This document shows, in pieces, positions 1 through 10,929 of a DNA stretch of 64,000 nucleotides. Made by a program: the position numbers and the translations under genes. The stretch is from Microcebus murinus (lineage: Eukaryota > Chordata > Mammalia > Primates > Cheirogaleidae): positions 74,677,001-74,741,000 of the forward strand of contig NC_134109.1 of assembly GCF_040939455.1 (NCBI RefSeq), given 5' to 3'. The notes beneath the pieces were generated by a model. That model did not search any database and was not told the origin of the DNA. It saw only the letters and a program-made list of their open reading frames with translations. Every line of letters starts with the position of its first letter. The first letter of the stretch is position 1.

Positions 1-1350
1 GAGCCACAGGGACCACATGGGAAGGCTTGAGTGCCTGCCTTAGTAGGACCAGGGTGGCGGAGAAGTCTGTCCCTCTTGTGGTCCCAACCCACTTCTGTGG
101 TCGCTGGGCTGCTGGAACCAACACCCAGCCATGTGGCTTGGTATCCATAGTCCCTATGCTGGTGTGGTCCCAGTTCCAGCTCTGAGGCTCTAGCTGAACC
201 TGGGCCTGAGGCTCCACCCCTATGGCTCCAGAGCTCCCTCTGGGCTTGTAACACTGCTACCAAGATTCCAGCATTGCACCTGGACTGCAAGACCCCACCC
301 CTGGGTCTCCACCACTGTCACTGGGCCTGTGGAACAGCCCCAAAGTCCAGGGGTCCATCAGGGACCCCTCACCCTTGAGCTGCCTGTGACCACTGCCTAG
401 TTAGCTTCACCCATCTGCCACTATCACCTCCACAGGGAGACCCCAGGCAGAGTAATCCCCTGCGGCACCAGACTCCATGGAGAGAGTCTCACCCAGCCCT
501 CAACTTGAACTTCCAACAACAATCTGGGGAGCAACCCACCACCTTGCATGATCATCCTGCACCAAAATGAACTGTGACAATCACAGGGGAATGGGACAAA
601 ACAGAACAGCAGCACTACAGGCTCTCAGTGTGCACACCCTTTCCCTACTGAGTCAACAGTCCAGAGTAACTCAAGGGGGGAGCGGGACAAGGGCAATATA
701 CATAACCTTAACATTTGTACCCCCATAATATGCTGGAAAAAATAAATAAAAAATAAATTAATTAATTAAAAAAAAAAAAACAACAGTCCAGAGTAGGACA
801 CTAAAGCATCATCTAGGGACCACCCCTTCTTCCCACTAAGTAGGAGAGTTCCCAGCAAAGGAGAACAATTGTCCTGCAAACCTATCAGCCCGAGTCAATA
901 TAGGAGGATTTGAATGAGAAGAAATCAGCTAATGACCCTTAACAACATGAAAAACCAAACAGTTCAACACCCCCTAAGGTCCCATAGGTATCTCCATCAC
1001 AATGGAGCTATCATATGAGACTCCAGCCAAAAGGAAACTGTCCAGTATGACAGAAATGGAATTTGGAACATGGGTGGCAGGTAAGATGGAATTGAAGAGG
1101 AAGTTGAAAAACCAACAAAAAGAAGCCAAAAAAATATTTGAGGAAAACAACAAAAAAATGGAAAAGTCACTAAAGAGCTAGACAAAATAAGAAGGGATGT
1201 AATAGGACTTACATGAAAGAGTCATTTAGATAATTTTTCAAAACACAGGAGAAAGCTTCATCAACAGGCTAAACCCAGCAGAAGGAAGAATCTCAGATCT
1301 CCCAGAAAAGGCTCCCAAGCTAACACAATCAAATATGTAGAAAAGAGAAA
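1..1350 (+). mobile_element. LINE-1 5' region and start of ORF1, cut by the window edge
   Basis: GC-rich 5'UTR-like sequence (about 1-940) is followed by A-rich degenerate ORF1 sequence. The same order of motifs recurs at about 28100-29190 in the larger L1 of this window, for example 'gaactgtgacaatcaca' and 'acaaaacagaacagc', so both are one L1 family. Homology stops near 1350, so the copy lacks everything after early ORF1. The 5' end lies outside the window. ORF1 is broken by stops. By eye roughly four-fifths of bases match the second copy. Confidence 0.8.
654..795 (+). mobile_element. Very short 5'-truncated L1 3' end inserted in the older L1
   Basis: The 15-base sequence caacagtccagagta occurs at 654-668 and again, exactly, at 781-795. 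It flanks a 112-base insert (669-780) with a G-rich start, the strepsirrhine L1 end 'cccccataatat' and an A-rich tail. Exact duplication plus tail is the signature of target-primed reverse transcription. Relatives are at 43.1 and 55.2-55.8 kb. Confidence 0.88.
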
Positions 1351-1394
1351 CTAGTAAATGTTCCCAGTAAAAAATTATCATTAGTATACATTTA

Positions 1395-1500
1395 CCAATG
1401 AATGAACATCTACTTATGACCTACTGTATGCCAGAAAACAAGCCAACTGGGGACACCAAGAGTGATAAGGATGCCCCTTTACCTGGAGGAGCTCCCAGCC
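1395..1500 (-). repeat. LINE-2 3' end fragment
   Basis: Weak match to the reverse complement of the L2 3' end: 'cctactgtatgccag', then 'ggggacaccaagagtgataa' and 'ggagctcccagcc'. The order of motifs is right but divergence is high. Confidence 0.5.
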
Positions 1501-2004
1501 CAGTGCAGGGGTCCAAACTTCAGCACCTGTGGCAACCAAGCAAGAAGTGGAAATGAGTTAAAGGGGCCAGTGGCGTCTGTGCAAACTAGAGGACATATGG
1601 TCCCTCTAAAGGGAGCAACTGCCACTCAGCTCCATCTGACTGCTGTCATTATAGAAGACAGGCCCAGTGCTACCATATTTTATTATTGAAAGAATAGAAA
1701 CCCTAAATCCATGTTTAGTAAAATTCCTCACTTTTTAAATGTTGGCAACTAAATGCATTTTTTAAAATAGTATGCTGTGAGAACCATTCAGACCTGCAGA
1801 CTGCAAGTTGAATTTGACCCAAGAGCTATGTCAGTGACTCTTCTAGTGGGTAATGCTCTAAAAATAATTATAGTACATTTTGATAAGATCTCTGAGGAGA
1901 AAGTAATATCCAGGTGTTAAGAATATGTGGATTGCTTAGTCCTTCTCTTTAGGAAATGTATGCTAAATCTAAATTGCTAAGTTATATTTGAATTTCAAGA
2001 ATTC
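1501..2004. other. Unassigned sequence
   Basis: No repeat, RNA gene or coding exon recognised. A 75-codon open frame (1462-1689) starts in the L2 fragment and resembles nothing I know. Confidence 0.4.
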
Positions 2005-2870
2005 TGTATTAGTTATCTGTGCTGCATAATAAGTTACCCCAAAACTTAGTGGCTTAAGACAGCAATAAACATGTATTGTCTCACATGAATTCCATAGGCC
2101 AGGAATTCAAGAGCACCTTAGATGGGTGATTCTGGATCTGGATCAGTCAGGAGGTTACAGTAAAGAATTCAAGATGTTGGCTGGGTTTCCATCATCTGGA
2201 CTTGACTGGGACTAGATGATCCCCTTCTCTGATGGTTTAGTCACATGTCGAGGGCTCAGCTCCTCCTCAGAGGGACCTCTGCACAGGCTGTGTAATTATT
2301 GTGCAACATGGCGCCAGCTTCCCCATAGTGAGTGGTCCTAGGGTGAGGACAAGGTAGATGCTGCAATGTCTTTTATGACCTCGTCTAGGAAGTCTCACGC
2401 CATCATTTCTGTAGCGCAGGCTGCTATGACAAAACACCACAGACTGGGTGGCTTAAACAACAGACATTTGTCTCTCATGGTTCTAGAGGCTGGAAAGTCC
2501 AAGATCAAGGTGCTGGCAGATTTGGTTCTTGGTGAGGGCCCTCCTTCTGGCTGTATCCCCACATGGTGTAGAAAAGAAACTCTGGTGTCTCTTCCTTTTC
2601 TTATAAGGGCACTAATCCCAGCATGTGGGCTCCATCCTCATGACCTCATCTAAATCCAATCACCTCCCCAAAGTCCCCCCTTCTCATATCGTCACACTGT
2701 GGTGATCCTTAGGCCTTCAATGTGTAGATGTGGGGATGACACAAACATTCAGTCCATAACAGTCCTGTTGGTTACAGGTCAGCCCTATTCAATGTGGGAG
2801 TGGACAAGATACTGTGAAGCAGGGATCCTTGAGGGCCATCCTGGAGACTGGCTATCACCTCCAGTGATAG
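2005..2870 (-). mobile_element. MLT1-type MaLR LTR, split by a second LTR
   Basis: The reverse complement of an MLT1-like LTR is seen in two pieces. 2005-2409 has 'gcataataagttacccc' and 'cttagtggcttaagacagca', and ends in 'cttttatgacctcgtctaggaagtctcacg'-like sequence. 2762-2870 resumes the same consensus with 'ggttacaggtcagccctattca' and 'ctggctatcacc'. The gap holds another LTR, so the nesting order is clear. No internal retroviral sequence is attached. Confidence 0.72.
2410..2761 (-). mobile_element. MST/MLT1-type MaLR LTR nested in an older LTR
   Basis: It reads 'gctgctatgacaaaacacc', 'gggtggcttaaacaacag', 'ggaaagtccaagatcaagg' and 'cttataagggcactaatccc' and ends '...cagtccataaca'. That is the reverse complement of a MaLR LTR with terminal TG...CA. 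It interrupts the MLT1-like element at 2409/2762. I do not see a clean 5-bp duplication, as expected for an old insertion. Confidence 0.75.
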
Positions 2871-3465
2871 TGGCAATGCCATCAAAACTGAGCCAGGTGT
2901 TGAAATATAATTGTGAACTGGGAGAGAAAACCACCTTGCAATGCCACAAGCAAGGTTCTTTGATGTCAAATGCCAGCTAAAGTTGGAAAAATCTGTCGGT
3001 TTTCATAACAGCCCAGAATGAGGGAGCCCCAAGCAAGCATTCCAGGCTGATGGTACCTTTGTGTCAATGTATCAACACTCATTATCCTCCAGGGGTGGCA
3101 GCAGGGGAGCTCCGGTGACATTTTATTCTTTCAATGAGAGATGATGTCAACATGGTTTCCTCTGACACAGAAAAGTGAGCGACAGGGATCAGAAATTTGA
3201 AAAGAAATAATGAAAAAAGTATTATCTAGCTTTCATTGTGAGTAGCATTTATAGGCTGCAGATAATTCACTCTAGGGACAAAACCATGACATCATTAGAA
3301 CTGGAGGAACTTTGATGGGCTCCAAATTCATCTTTCTATAATCAAGAGGGACAGTCCTAAATGATGACTGATGACGAATGGGGGAAACACTGATGATGAG
3401 ACCGTTTGGCTTAAATGGCCAAATGTGATTGGTGGGGCACATAGTTTTTCACTGTATTGAGCTTG
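2871..3465. other. Unassigned sequence
   Basis: AT-rich sequence with no repeat I can name and no open frame of note. It lies between the nested LTRs and the long pyrimidine tract. Confidence 0.4.
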
Positions 3466-3542
3466 CTTTCCTTCCTTCCTTCCTTCCTTCCTTCCTTCCT
3501 TCCTTCCTTCCTTCCTTCCTTCCTTCCTTCCTTCCTTCCTTC

Positions 3543-3621
<79 letters not shown>

Positions 3622-3624
3622 TTT
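3466..3624 (+). repeat. Compound (CTTC)n-(CTTT)n microsatellite
   Basis: 159 bases without a purine on this strand: about 19 CTTC-type units to about 3546, then about 20 CTTT units to 3624. The short open frames across it (Leu/Pro/Ser or Phe/Leu runs) are artefacts of the repeat. Homopurine-homopyrimidine mirror repeats of this length can form triplex DNA. Confidence 0.97.
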
Positions 3625-4199
3625 AAAAAACCCTATTATTCAAATAGTTAAGCAGAGGCATTTAAAAGTTTGTGTCATCAGCTGAAAAGCATGTCAGAAT
3701 AAACTCGTGGTTGAAGAGGCAGATATCAAAGATACAGAAGTGAGGTTTGCACAAAGGGAATGATCTGGAAATCAGCTATGTTAAAGAGGGATTCAGATGT
3801 GCTTTTCACTTGCAAAGAAGCAGGTTCAGAGTCAGCTGGAGTCAGAGCCTAAAGTGTCAGCCAAACCAGACAGAAACAGGCATACCAAGTAAATGGACCA
3901 AAGTTTGAATCGAATCCAGAGAGTCTAAATAAGTTAATATGCTAAGTTAGCATCGAGATTAGGGAAACCAGGGAGATGGGCAGTGAGCTGATAGGTCCAG
4001 GGACTATTTCTCAAGCCTCAGCACAGAAGGGGAAGTTCCACATTTCCAGTTTATTAACTGATTGCCAATGAAAGAGAAAACTAGCTACTTTTGTTCTAAA
4101 GTCTGATGTATTTTGCCTCGGTATGGGCCAGCAGGCCATTTGCTACCTGGCCTGCATCCATCCACTCATGCTGTCTCATCTCTGAGTTATGCTATGCTT
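3625..4199. other. Unassigned sequence
   Basis: No recognised feature. It includes 'ttgccaatgaaagagaaaac' and ordinary AT-rich DNA. Confidence 0.4.
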
Positions 4200-4335
4200 T
4201 TGCAGGAACTAGACTAGCTTCTGCTTCCTCAATGCATTGCTGAGGTGCTGTTTATTCTGCCTGAAGGTCCTAACCCTTCTTTTCCTCCTGGAATGCTCGT
4301 CCTTCAAGACTCAGCTTAGGAGTTACTTTATGAGT
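4200..4335 (+). repeat. LINE-2 fragment
   Basis: Matches the part of L2 ahead of its 3' end: 'cttttgcaggaact', 'ttctgcctgaagg' (family 'tctgcctggaatgctc'), 'cctggaatgctcgtccttcaagactcagct'-like order. Diverged. Confidence 0.6.
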
Positions 4336-4341
4336 CAACTT

Positions 4342-4411
4342 AAACACATCACACACTCACACACAACCACACACACAATCACAGGCGTACACACACACAC
4401 ACACACTCAAA
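4342..4411 (+). repeat. Imperfect (CA)n microsatellite
   Basis: Interrupted CA repeats ('cacacactcacacacaacc' and 'cacacacacacacac'). Confidence 0.9.
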
Positions 4412-5225
4412 CACTGCAAAATTAAGGATCCTTTCCCTAATGCTAGAAATGCAAGCCTGTCCTGTCTTATGTACCATATAATTCTAAACAGTAATTTTCT
4501 TATTAAGAATCACATTAAGAAATTGCACATTTCAAGTGGTGTGAAGTCTACAGTGGTTGGCAACCACTGCTTGACGCAACCTGATCCTTGCTCTCCCTGC
4601 TCATAGACCCTAGAAATGTCACAATTCTAGGACTGCAAGCCAATGTCAGTTCAAAATCTGTTATAGCTGAGTAGAAGGAAGCCATCAACCTTGGATGATC
4701 CGGATTTAACCAGAAAGATTTGCTTCCCATTGCCTTGATTCAAGTAAAAAGAGAAAGATCTCAGTCACCTATACAAACTTATCAACAGGAAATGCCATGA
4801 TTCCTTTTTCCTATCAGAGAAGAGGTACTGGCCTCTGACTGACTTCTCCTAACCTCAGTTCTTTACCCTGTGGAGCTTTGTTATTTCCAACATAGCACTG
4901 ATTATCTCCTCAGCAACTATATGAAACAGATTCCCCTCTTCTCTGATGATGATTATTTTACTACTTTCCTGAAAAAAGAAGAAAGAATTCCTTTTATAAT
5001 TATAAACCCAGTTATAATAGAACATAATTTTAAAAAAGCAAACATAAGTAAAAATGTCATTGTATAACAGGAGGCCCTCTGAGCTGATATCTAATTATAG
5101 TGCATAGGGCATAACTAGTCTACAGATGAAGTCAGCTATGAAATGGCCAGGAAATGGCTAAAAAGCAACTATGATGAAAGGTAGATAATGAAAGAAGCAA
5201 GAGGCCTCAGTAATTGGTCCTTGAA
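4412..5225. other. Unassigned sequence
   Basis: No repeat recognised. The open frames (4548-4730 minus, 4870-5067 plus) are short and resemble no known family. Confidence 0.4.
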
Positions 5226-5248
5226 TCACCTAAAAAGCCAAGTCTTAC

Positions 5249-5362
5249 CATTAGTGGGGAATTTCAGTGTTTCAGCTAGAAGGAAAATGAATATGTTACA
5301 TCGTTTCCTTCCATTTAGGTTGCCCTGAATGGAGGCTCTTTCTAAGGACTGACGTAACACAC
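5249..5362 (-). other. Possible internal exon (unproven)
   Basis: Read on the minus strand, a pyrimidine-rich stretch ends in 'ccttttcag' just before 5362. A donor-like 'g|gtaaga' follows at 5249/5248. The 114 bases between them (38 codons) have one open frame, which continues upstream to 5489. The protein has no recognisable domain. A second good acceptor, 'ttttccttctag', lies inside. The signals may be chance, since AT-rich primate DNA contains many pseudo-exons. Confidence 0.15.
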
Positions 5363-5540
5363 CTGAAAAGGCATAAGAAGGTTTTACAGTCGTGGGACTG
5401 GAGAAGGCTGGTGTTCCATCTTCCAATTCATTACCACACATTATCTGTGGCTTTTGGGTAATTGAGCAAATAATGCCCTTGACAACCATTCCCTCTCTTT
5501 AACTCCAAGGCAAGGTAATTAATTAAGGCCAGAAGGGGAT

Positions 5541-5640
5541 TGTTAACGGTTGTTAATGAACCACAATCGAGGGAATTACTTAGGAGAGCACTCTCAGAGC
5601 CTATAAAAGCACAAGAACAGGAGCAGCTTGGGCACTAATG
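5541..5640 (+). promoter_or_regulatory. TATA-like site with HNF1-like half sites upstream
   Basis: 'tataaaa' at 5602-5608 lies about 45 bases downstream of 'gttaacggttgttaatgaac' (5542-5561), which holds two GTTAA-type HNF1 half sites. No start site or transcript can be inferred from sequence alone, and no gene follows on this strand. Confidence 0.18.
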
Positions 5641-5869
5641 TTCCCTGTCCTTCCTATCTCTGCTCGGCCACCGAAGGGCACATTAAGTGTGGGACAGCTG
5701 GAGAATTTCCACAATATAGCCCTATCTTATTATGCTTGTATAACTCTGAGCAGCTATTTCATTTTCAAACTCCATGATAATTTTTAGAGAAACTTCGAAA
5801 CATCTCTAGGACATATGCCTAATGTGTAGCACACAGCAAAATGAGACGGTAAGGACAATTAACTGACTA

Positions 5870-6130
5870 ACTAGAATTCATTCACCACTGTGTCATGTAG
5901 TTTGTCTCACACACACACATACTAAAAAGGGATATGGGGCACTCCCTGCCCTAAGGAAGTTATAATCTCGACGGGGTCTCATGATGGGCACAAAAAAACA
6001 AGGGAAGACCAACGTGACCTGGTAGTATGCAATTCTGTGCTACCTGTGTGGTGCAGACTGCAAGTGCTAAAGACGTTTAGAGATGCGAGAGACAGCTGTG
6101 TGGGCTGCGTGAGCTGCTCGGGTTTAAGAG
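5870..6130 (-). repeat. LINE-2 fragment, antisense
   Basis: Partial order of L2 reverse-complement motifs: 'actccctgccctaaggaagttataatct' (family 'ccctgccctcaaggagcttacagtct') and a later 'gtgtgggctg' region. Low identity. Confidence 0.4.
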
Positions 6131-6261
6131 AGGCGGAGGAATCGAAGCTGGGCCCGGAAGAAATCAAAATAGGCAGAAAGCAGCAGGGAGCAGCACGAGA
6201 AAAGGTAGAGTCCCAGTCCCGATTCCCTAGAAAATAATTTCATGCTGGGGTCTGCAGAGTT

Positions 6262-6312
6262 ATCCTTCCTTCCTCTTCTTTCTTTTCCTTTTCCCTTCCT
6301 CCTCCTCCTCCT
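6262..6312 (+). repeat. Pyrimidine-rich low-complexity tract
   Basis: 'ccttccttcctcttctttc' followed by CTT/CCT runs. No other feature. Confidence 0.85.
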
Positions 6313-6717
6313 TATTCTGAAGTTCAACCACTTCGGTACCAGTATCGACTATAGTCGACAGCCACAGATGAACGCACACAGCGACTTTAGCTGACAGCTG
6401 TGATATGACTTTTCTAATTTTTCATTTATCAAAATAAAATTGTGAACATTTAAAAATAATGTAATGAAAACATATATGTAATATGTTGCCTATTCTGATT
6501 TACATTACAAGTAAAGCTGCCTGTAAAGTAAAACAAGCTTTCAGTGCTTTAAAGCTTTCCTCATCACACAAGAGCAAAACAGATTCGTTGTCAATGCACA
6601 GCACAAACTATCCTGTGGACTATGAGTGCCGGCTGTGGGCAAGGATTTGCTGCTGGTGACCTCCGTACTGAAGTGGTTAAGGAGACCAAGATTCCCGAGT
6701 CCCACAACACAGCCCAC

Positions 6718-6718
<1 letters not shown>
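6313..6718. other. Unassigned sequence
   Basis: No recognised repeat. Slightly CpG-richer near 6330-6400 ('accagtatcgactatagtcg', cgacagccacag). Confidence 0.4.

Positions 6719-6749
<31 letters not shown>
6719..6749 (+). repeat. (CA)n microsatellite
   Basis: About 15 uninterrupted CA units. The overlapping open frames on both strands are repeat artefacts. Confidence 0.95.
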
Positions 6750-6750
<1 letters not shown>

Positions 6751-7004
6751 CAGCCCAGCAGATAGATCGAGTAGCTCACACAGGTCTTTGGTGACAGAGC
6801 ACAGAAGTAGACTCAGACAAATAAGATTGCACAAATTGGGGTCTGGTGTGCAATGCCTTTCTTAGGAGACCCAAAAAGGCTAGCTAGGTGGTGTGGGATG
6901 GGTTATAAAATGTCTGAATATCAGACGAGTTCGAGCAGATAATGCAACAGACAAGGAGCCTCTGCAGGGAAGTACTTTACTGAGGAAGTGTTGGAAATAA
7001 CTGT

Positions 7005-7245
7005 TTTAATAATGCTTACAATGTATTAACAGATTACTGTGTGTTAGGCCCTGCTAAGCATCTCACATATGTATATATATATACTCTCATCTAAGGCTCA
7101 CAACAACTCTCTAGTCTGGTAATCAAATTTATTCCTATTTAAAGATGAAGAGGCAGGCTTAGAGAAATTAGCTACCCTGCCCAAGGCAAGTAAGAATAGG
7201 ACCAGAATTCTAAAACCTGAATTCCTAAGCATAATACTTGATTAT
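7005..7245 (-). repeat. MIR SINE
   Basis: Reverse complement of MIR: 'tactgtgtgttaggccctg', 'ctcacaacaactc', 'tttaaagatgaagaggcag' and 'cttagagaaattagctacc' in the right order. Contains a short TATATA expansion near 7070. Confidence 0.75.
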
Positions 7246-7304
7246 CTCCCATATAAGTCCAGCCTGTGGTCTTTATACCTTTTTGCTCACATACCCCTAA
7301 AACA

Positions 7305-7522
7305 AAAGTTCTCTACTGGAGGTGATTTTGCCCCACAGAGACATTTGGCAATGTCTACAGACCCTTTTGGTTGTCAAAGCTAGGGGGTAAGTGCTACTAG
7401 CATTGGGTAGAAGCCAGGGATGCCACTGAACATCCTACAATGCACAGACAGACAACCACCCACGGTAAAGAATTACCCAGCGCCAAATGTCAATAGTGGC
7501 AAAGCTGAAAAGCCCTGCCCTA
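7305..7522 (-). mobile_element. MER20-type hAT DNA transposon
   Basis: 'acatttggcaatgtctacag', 'ttggttgtcaaagctagggg', 'gccagggatgccactgaaca' and 'aagaattacccagcgccaaa' run in the order of MER20 reversed. A second copy in the opposite orientation is at 32262-32510. Confidence 0.82.
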
Positions 7523-9414
7523 AAAGAATTTTGAAAAATTATGATCCCTTCACACATATAGATAGGTTGACATATAAATATTCTATCATAAGTTTAAACA
7601 GTGGCAAAGGATGTAATTTCTGGTATAGCACTGATACTGACATTAACAAGTAAATACATTTAAAAATAAGACAGTCACATCATTTTTTTAAATGTATTCA
7701 GTGATATTTACACACCATAGCAAATTGATATCTCACATTATCCTTTTAAAAAGATACATGAAGGAAATTTATTTCCATTCTACTTTCTACATGGAATATT
7801 GTTCCAATGTAATATATTTTATGCTTATAATTTTTATTAACCATACAACCATTTTCTCTACAACAAAAGAAATACACAAACAAAATTTAAAAAGCATTTC
7901 CTGTGAACCTAAGGCTCTAAGTCTTCAGCTTCCGACTATTTGCCCAGGTATGCCAGGAGCTCCTTGGTGAATTCACACTGGTACTGCAGGATATTTAAAT
8001 TTCCCAAGTGCAGGAAACACAGCAAGAACTACCATTTGGAAGCAGTTCACAGATTCAGCATTACATTGCCCTACATTCCTTTGATGATGTTATATTTTTG
8101 CAAAGCTTGTTTTTAGCAGTTGCTGTGACTAAAAAGCAAGTCCTACACAAAAATCAGCACAGAACAGAAATAAGGGTGGTGGTACCCAATCTGATTCCCA
8201 GGTCTGAAAAGTTTGTGCAGTGTATGACAGGCACACATATCTCATTAATGAGTAAATGTGGCTATTTAGGAGTGAAATAAGCATATATTTTTCTTCCACA
8301 TGATGCATTTTACTTTTTTAAAATGACTACTATGTGGTTAGGACATAATATTTATTAAGTTGTTTGCATCTAAGCACTTAATAAGTAGAACTGATGATAG
8401 TTATTTCTTTGGATCTCAGGATACAGTGGAAATATTACTGATTCACTGAGGGTTATGTGAAAGAAGTAAGTTTCAGAACCTCTGCTGTAAGTGTTAAAAA
8501 GCAGTGTTTTGGATTGAGATATTATTGCAATGACTATTAGTATGCAATACAGCAAAAGAATATAATTAGATTATAAATTTTGATGATTAAAGTCAAAAAG
8601 TAAAAATTTTTTGAAATGCATCCCTAATGAATGGTTCTACCTTCTCAATTAGTCATGTATCTGTGGATGTATTCATCTATATATATATCCATAAATAAAT
8701 ATTACAAATGAATGTAAAATTATACTTCTATTTCCATTTTAATAAATATAAGCACTGAGTAATCTTGTTTACATTAAGTATCTGAATAATTGTGTTATAA
8801 CAATGTCTATTTTTGAACTCCCAAATTAAGTGCCAAAAGTCATGTAATGCTGTAGCAATAAAAGCTATTTTCAATGATCCATTAGCTCCATTACGTACTA
8901 TGTCAATATTGTTGAAAGTAAAGAATTGGAAATCATTTTATTTCCAAAAAAGTATATATATTACTAGATCATTAGAGTTATTCATTTTCTCAGCTCCAAA
9001 ATTTCCAATTGTCTCTTTGGTGCCATGGATGTTTACAACTTGGGACAAGGCACCTTATCTATGTTTGGGGAAGGTGAGAGGTGTGGTGTGCTTTCCTGCT
9101 GGCCTACTGTGGGAGGAAAGTGGAAGAGAGGGCCCTCCGTCATCCGTGGTTCTTGTGAAGGTCTATTTTAGGAAAGTGCACTTGGAAATCAGTCTCCTTA
9201 AAGCTAACTGCAGCCACAGAACCCTTGGAAAGCCTCTGCATAAGGCTAGAAGTACATAGACCCTGATGTGAAGACCACTGTCCAATCTTGGGGAGAAGGA
9301 ACTTCTCTCCAGGACAAAATATAATCCTCACTCATACCCATTTGGGCTATGGGGCTAAGGGGCAAAACCTTCTTGGATCACCCCCTTTTTTCTTTCTTGG
9401 CTCACAGCTGAGTG
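7523..9414. other. Long unassigned AT-rich stretch
   Basis: About 1.9 kb without a repeat I can name. The longest frame (8813-9259 plus, 148 codons) has no recognisable motif and no Kozak-like start. Sequence such as 8640-8780 is very AT-rich. It could hold very old repeats or conserved non-coding DNA. Confidence 0.4.
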
Positions 9415-9640
9415 TGGCCTCTGAAGTTAGATTCTAGGGTTTAAATCTCAGTTTTCCCACTAAGCAGTTTTCTAAACTTGCATAAGTTAATTAATTTTGT
9501 GCTTCAGTTTATCAATGTTTAAATTGTGATGATAATAGTATTTGTCACATAGGGTGATTGTAAGAGTTAAATGATTTGAGACACACAAAGCCCTCAACAT
9601 AGTACCTGGCATACGACAAGTGTTCAGTTAATGTAAATTT
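9415..9640 (+). repeat. MIR SINE
   Basis: 'agattctagggtttaaatct', 'cttcagtttatcaatg', 'gatgataatagtatttgtca', 'tgtaagagttaaatga' and 'gtacctggcatac' follow the MIR consensus in order. Confidence 0.8.
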
Positions 9641-10929
9641 TTACAGAGGTTTCACTATGCCCTTTAAGGAGAGAGGGTGCTGCCCTCTATCCTGGGTGGT
9701 CCTGGCAAGGCCAGGGTAGTGTCCAAGAGAAAGGAAGCCTTTGTGCCTAAGTTTTAAGGAGAGGATTCTTTTTTGGCTCTAGTTTCTATAGCCGAAGTGC
9801 ATGGAATGCAGACATTAAGTGAGCTAGCCTGAAACAGACCCAGTTTATGTGAAGTCTACCCTGGGCTGCCCAATCAAGCAGATGAGATGGGAGCTAAGGC
9901 TGCAGGTTAATGTCTCTTCACGTTATTTGTTCTCCAGCACTACACATTTACATCCTTACCTCATTCTGCATTTTCTTATTATCTCAACACAGTAGCCTGT
10001 TCAGGTTTGGTTTCTCTTTTCTGAAAATAGTTTGCTTTTGGCTTCCGTCTAGTTAATAATTAGCATTTATGTAAAGTTGGCATTCGTCTGATCCGTTGAA
10101 GCTAGACTTTGGAAAGGGCCCAAGAGAAGGTGAGTTAAGCTGGGAAATCCATGAAATGATGTCACACCAAGGTTTCCCAGGGAGAAGGATTTGTTAAGAT
10201 AAGCATCTCTAAATGGGGGACAAAGATCGTATGGACAGGTTGACTCGTTTATTCTCATTTGCTATTTGCCCTGCTGCTTTTCATGGTAAATGGGTGGTTA
10301 GAATGGTGGAGAAGAGTTAAAACTGGGAAGGGAATAGGAATTTTTATAATCAGAGAAGGGCTTTTGTGACTTATATAAAGATACTTCCCTTTGAACAAGG
10401 AGCGAGATGTTCATGCTTTTCTCCCGTATCAGTAGGAATCAGTAAAACTTAAGACTTGGAAGCTTAACCTGCTTTTATCTTCTGCATGTTACTCCAGGAC
10501 CCTAAGGAGCCATGCTAATTGATAGTGGGAGACTGTCCCCAAACCAGTCCGGTTTGGGGGGTCAACAGGAAAGAAGTGACAACTGTGGTATGTAATGAGA
10601 CAAGAGTCAAGGATTTGGAAGTTTTGCTTTTGGTCCTCCTCTTTATCATCACTAAAAGATAATTCTGTAAAAATCATCAACTACTGCAAATCCTGATGGA
10701 AGGGGGGCTTTAGGAGAAGCAGCCTGGCAGGTATATGTAGCACGGCTTGGAAGAATCACGACTGGAGAAGGGCCAGCTTGTGGAAACGGGCACCTGGATG
10801 AGACTGGTAAGGGTGGATATGATTGGTCTTAACTCCACTGCATGGTGACACAGTGTTATAAAGCTACTTCTAAATTTAAAGTGAAATATTATGGTGACCA
10901 GGATGTTTGGCATTCATCCTCTAGACAAA
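9641..10929. other. Unassigned sequence
   Basis: No repeat recognised. Splice-like signals at 10052 and 10130 bracket 77 bases closed in all frames. A perfect 9-bp hairpin sits at 10537-10559. Confidence 0.4.

Noticed and set aside
3429..3651. Open frames rich in Leu, Phe, Pro and Ser
   Set aside because: Translation of the CTTC/CTTT microsatellite.
4237..4425. 62-codon frame ending in a His/Thr run
   Set aside because: Covers an L2 fragment and a CA microsatellite.
8813..9259. 148-codon open frame on the plus strand
   Set aside because: No family resemblance, poor start context, AT-rich surroundings, and no splice or poly-A support that I can see.
10053..10129. 77-bp segment with good acceptor (ttccgtctag) and donor (aag|gtgagt)
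   Set aside because: Stops in all three frames, so not a coding exon. A non-coding exon cannot be judged from sequence.
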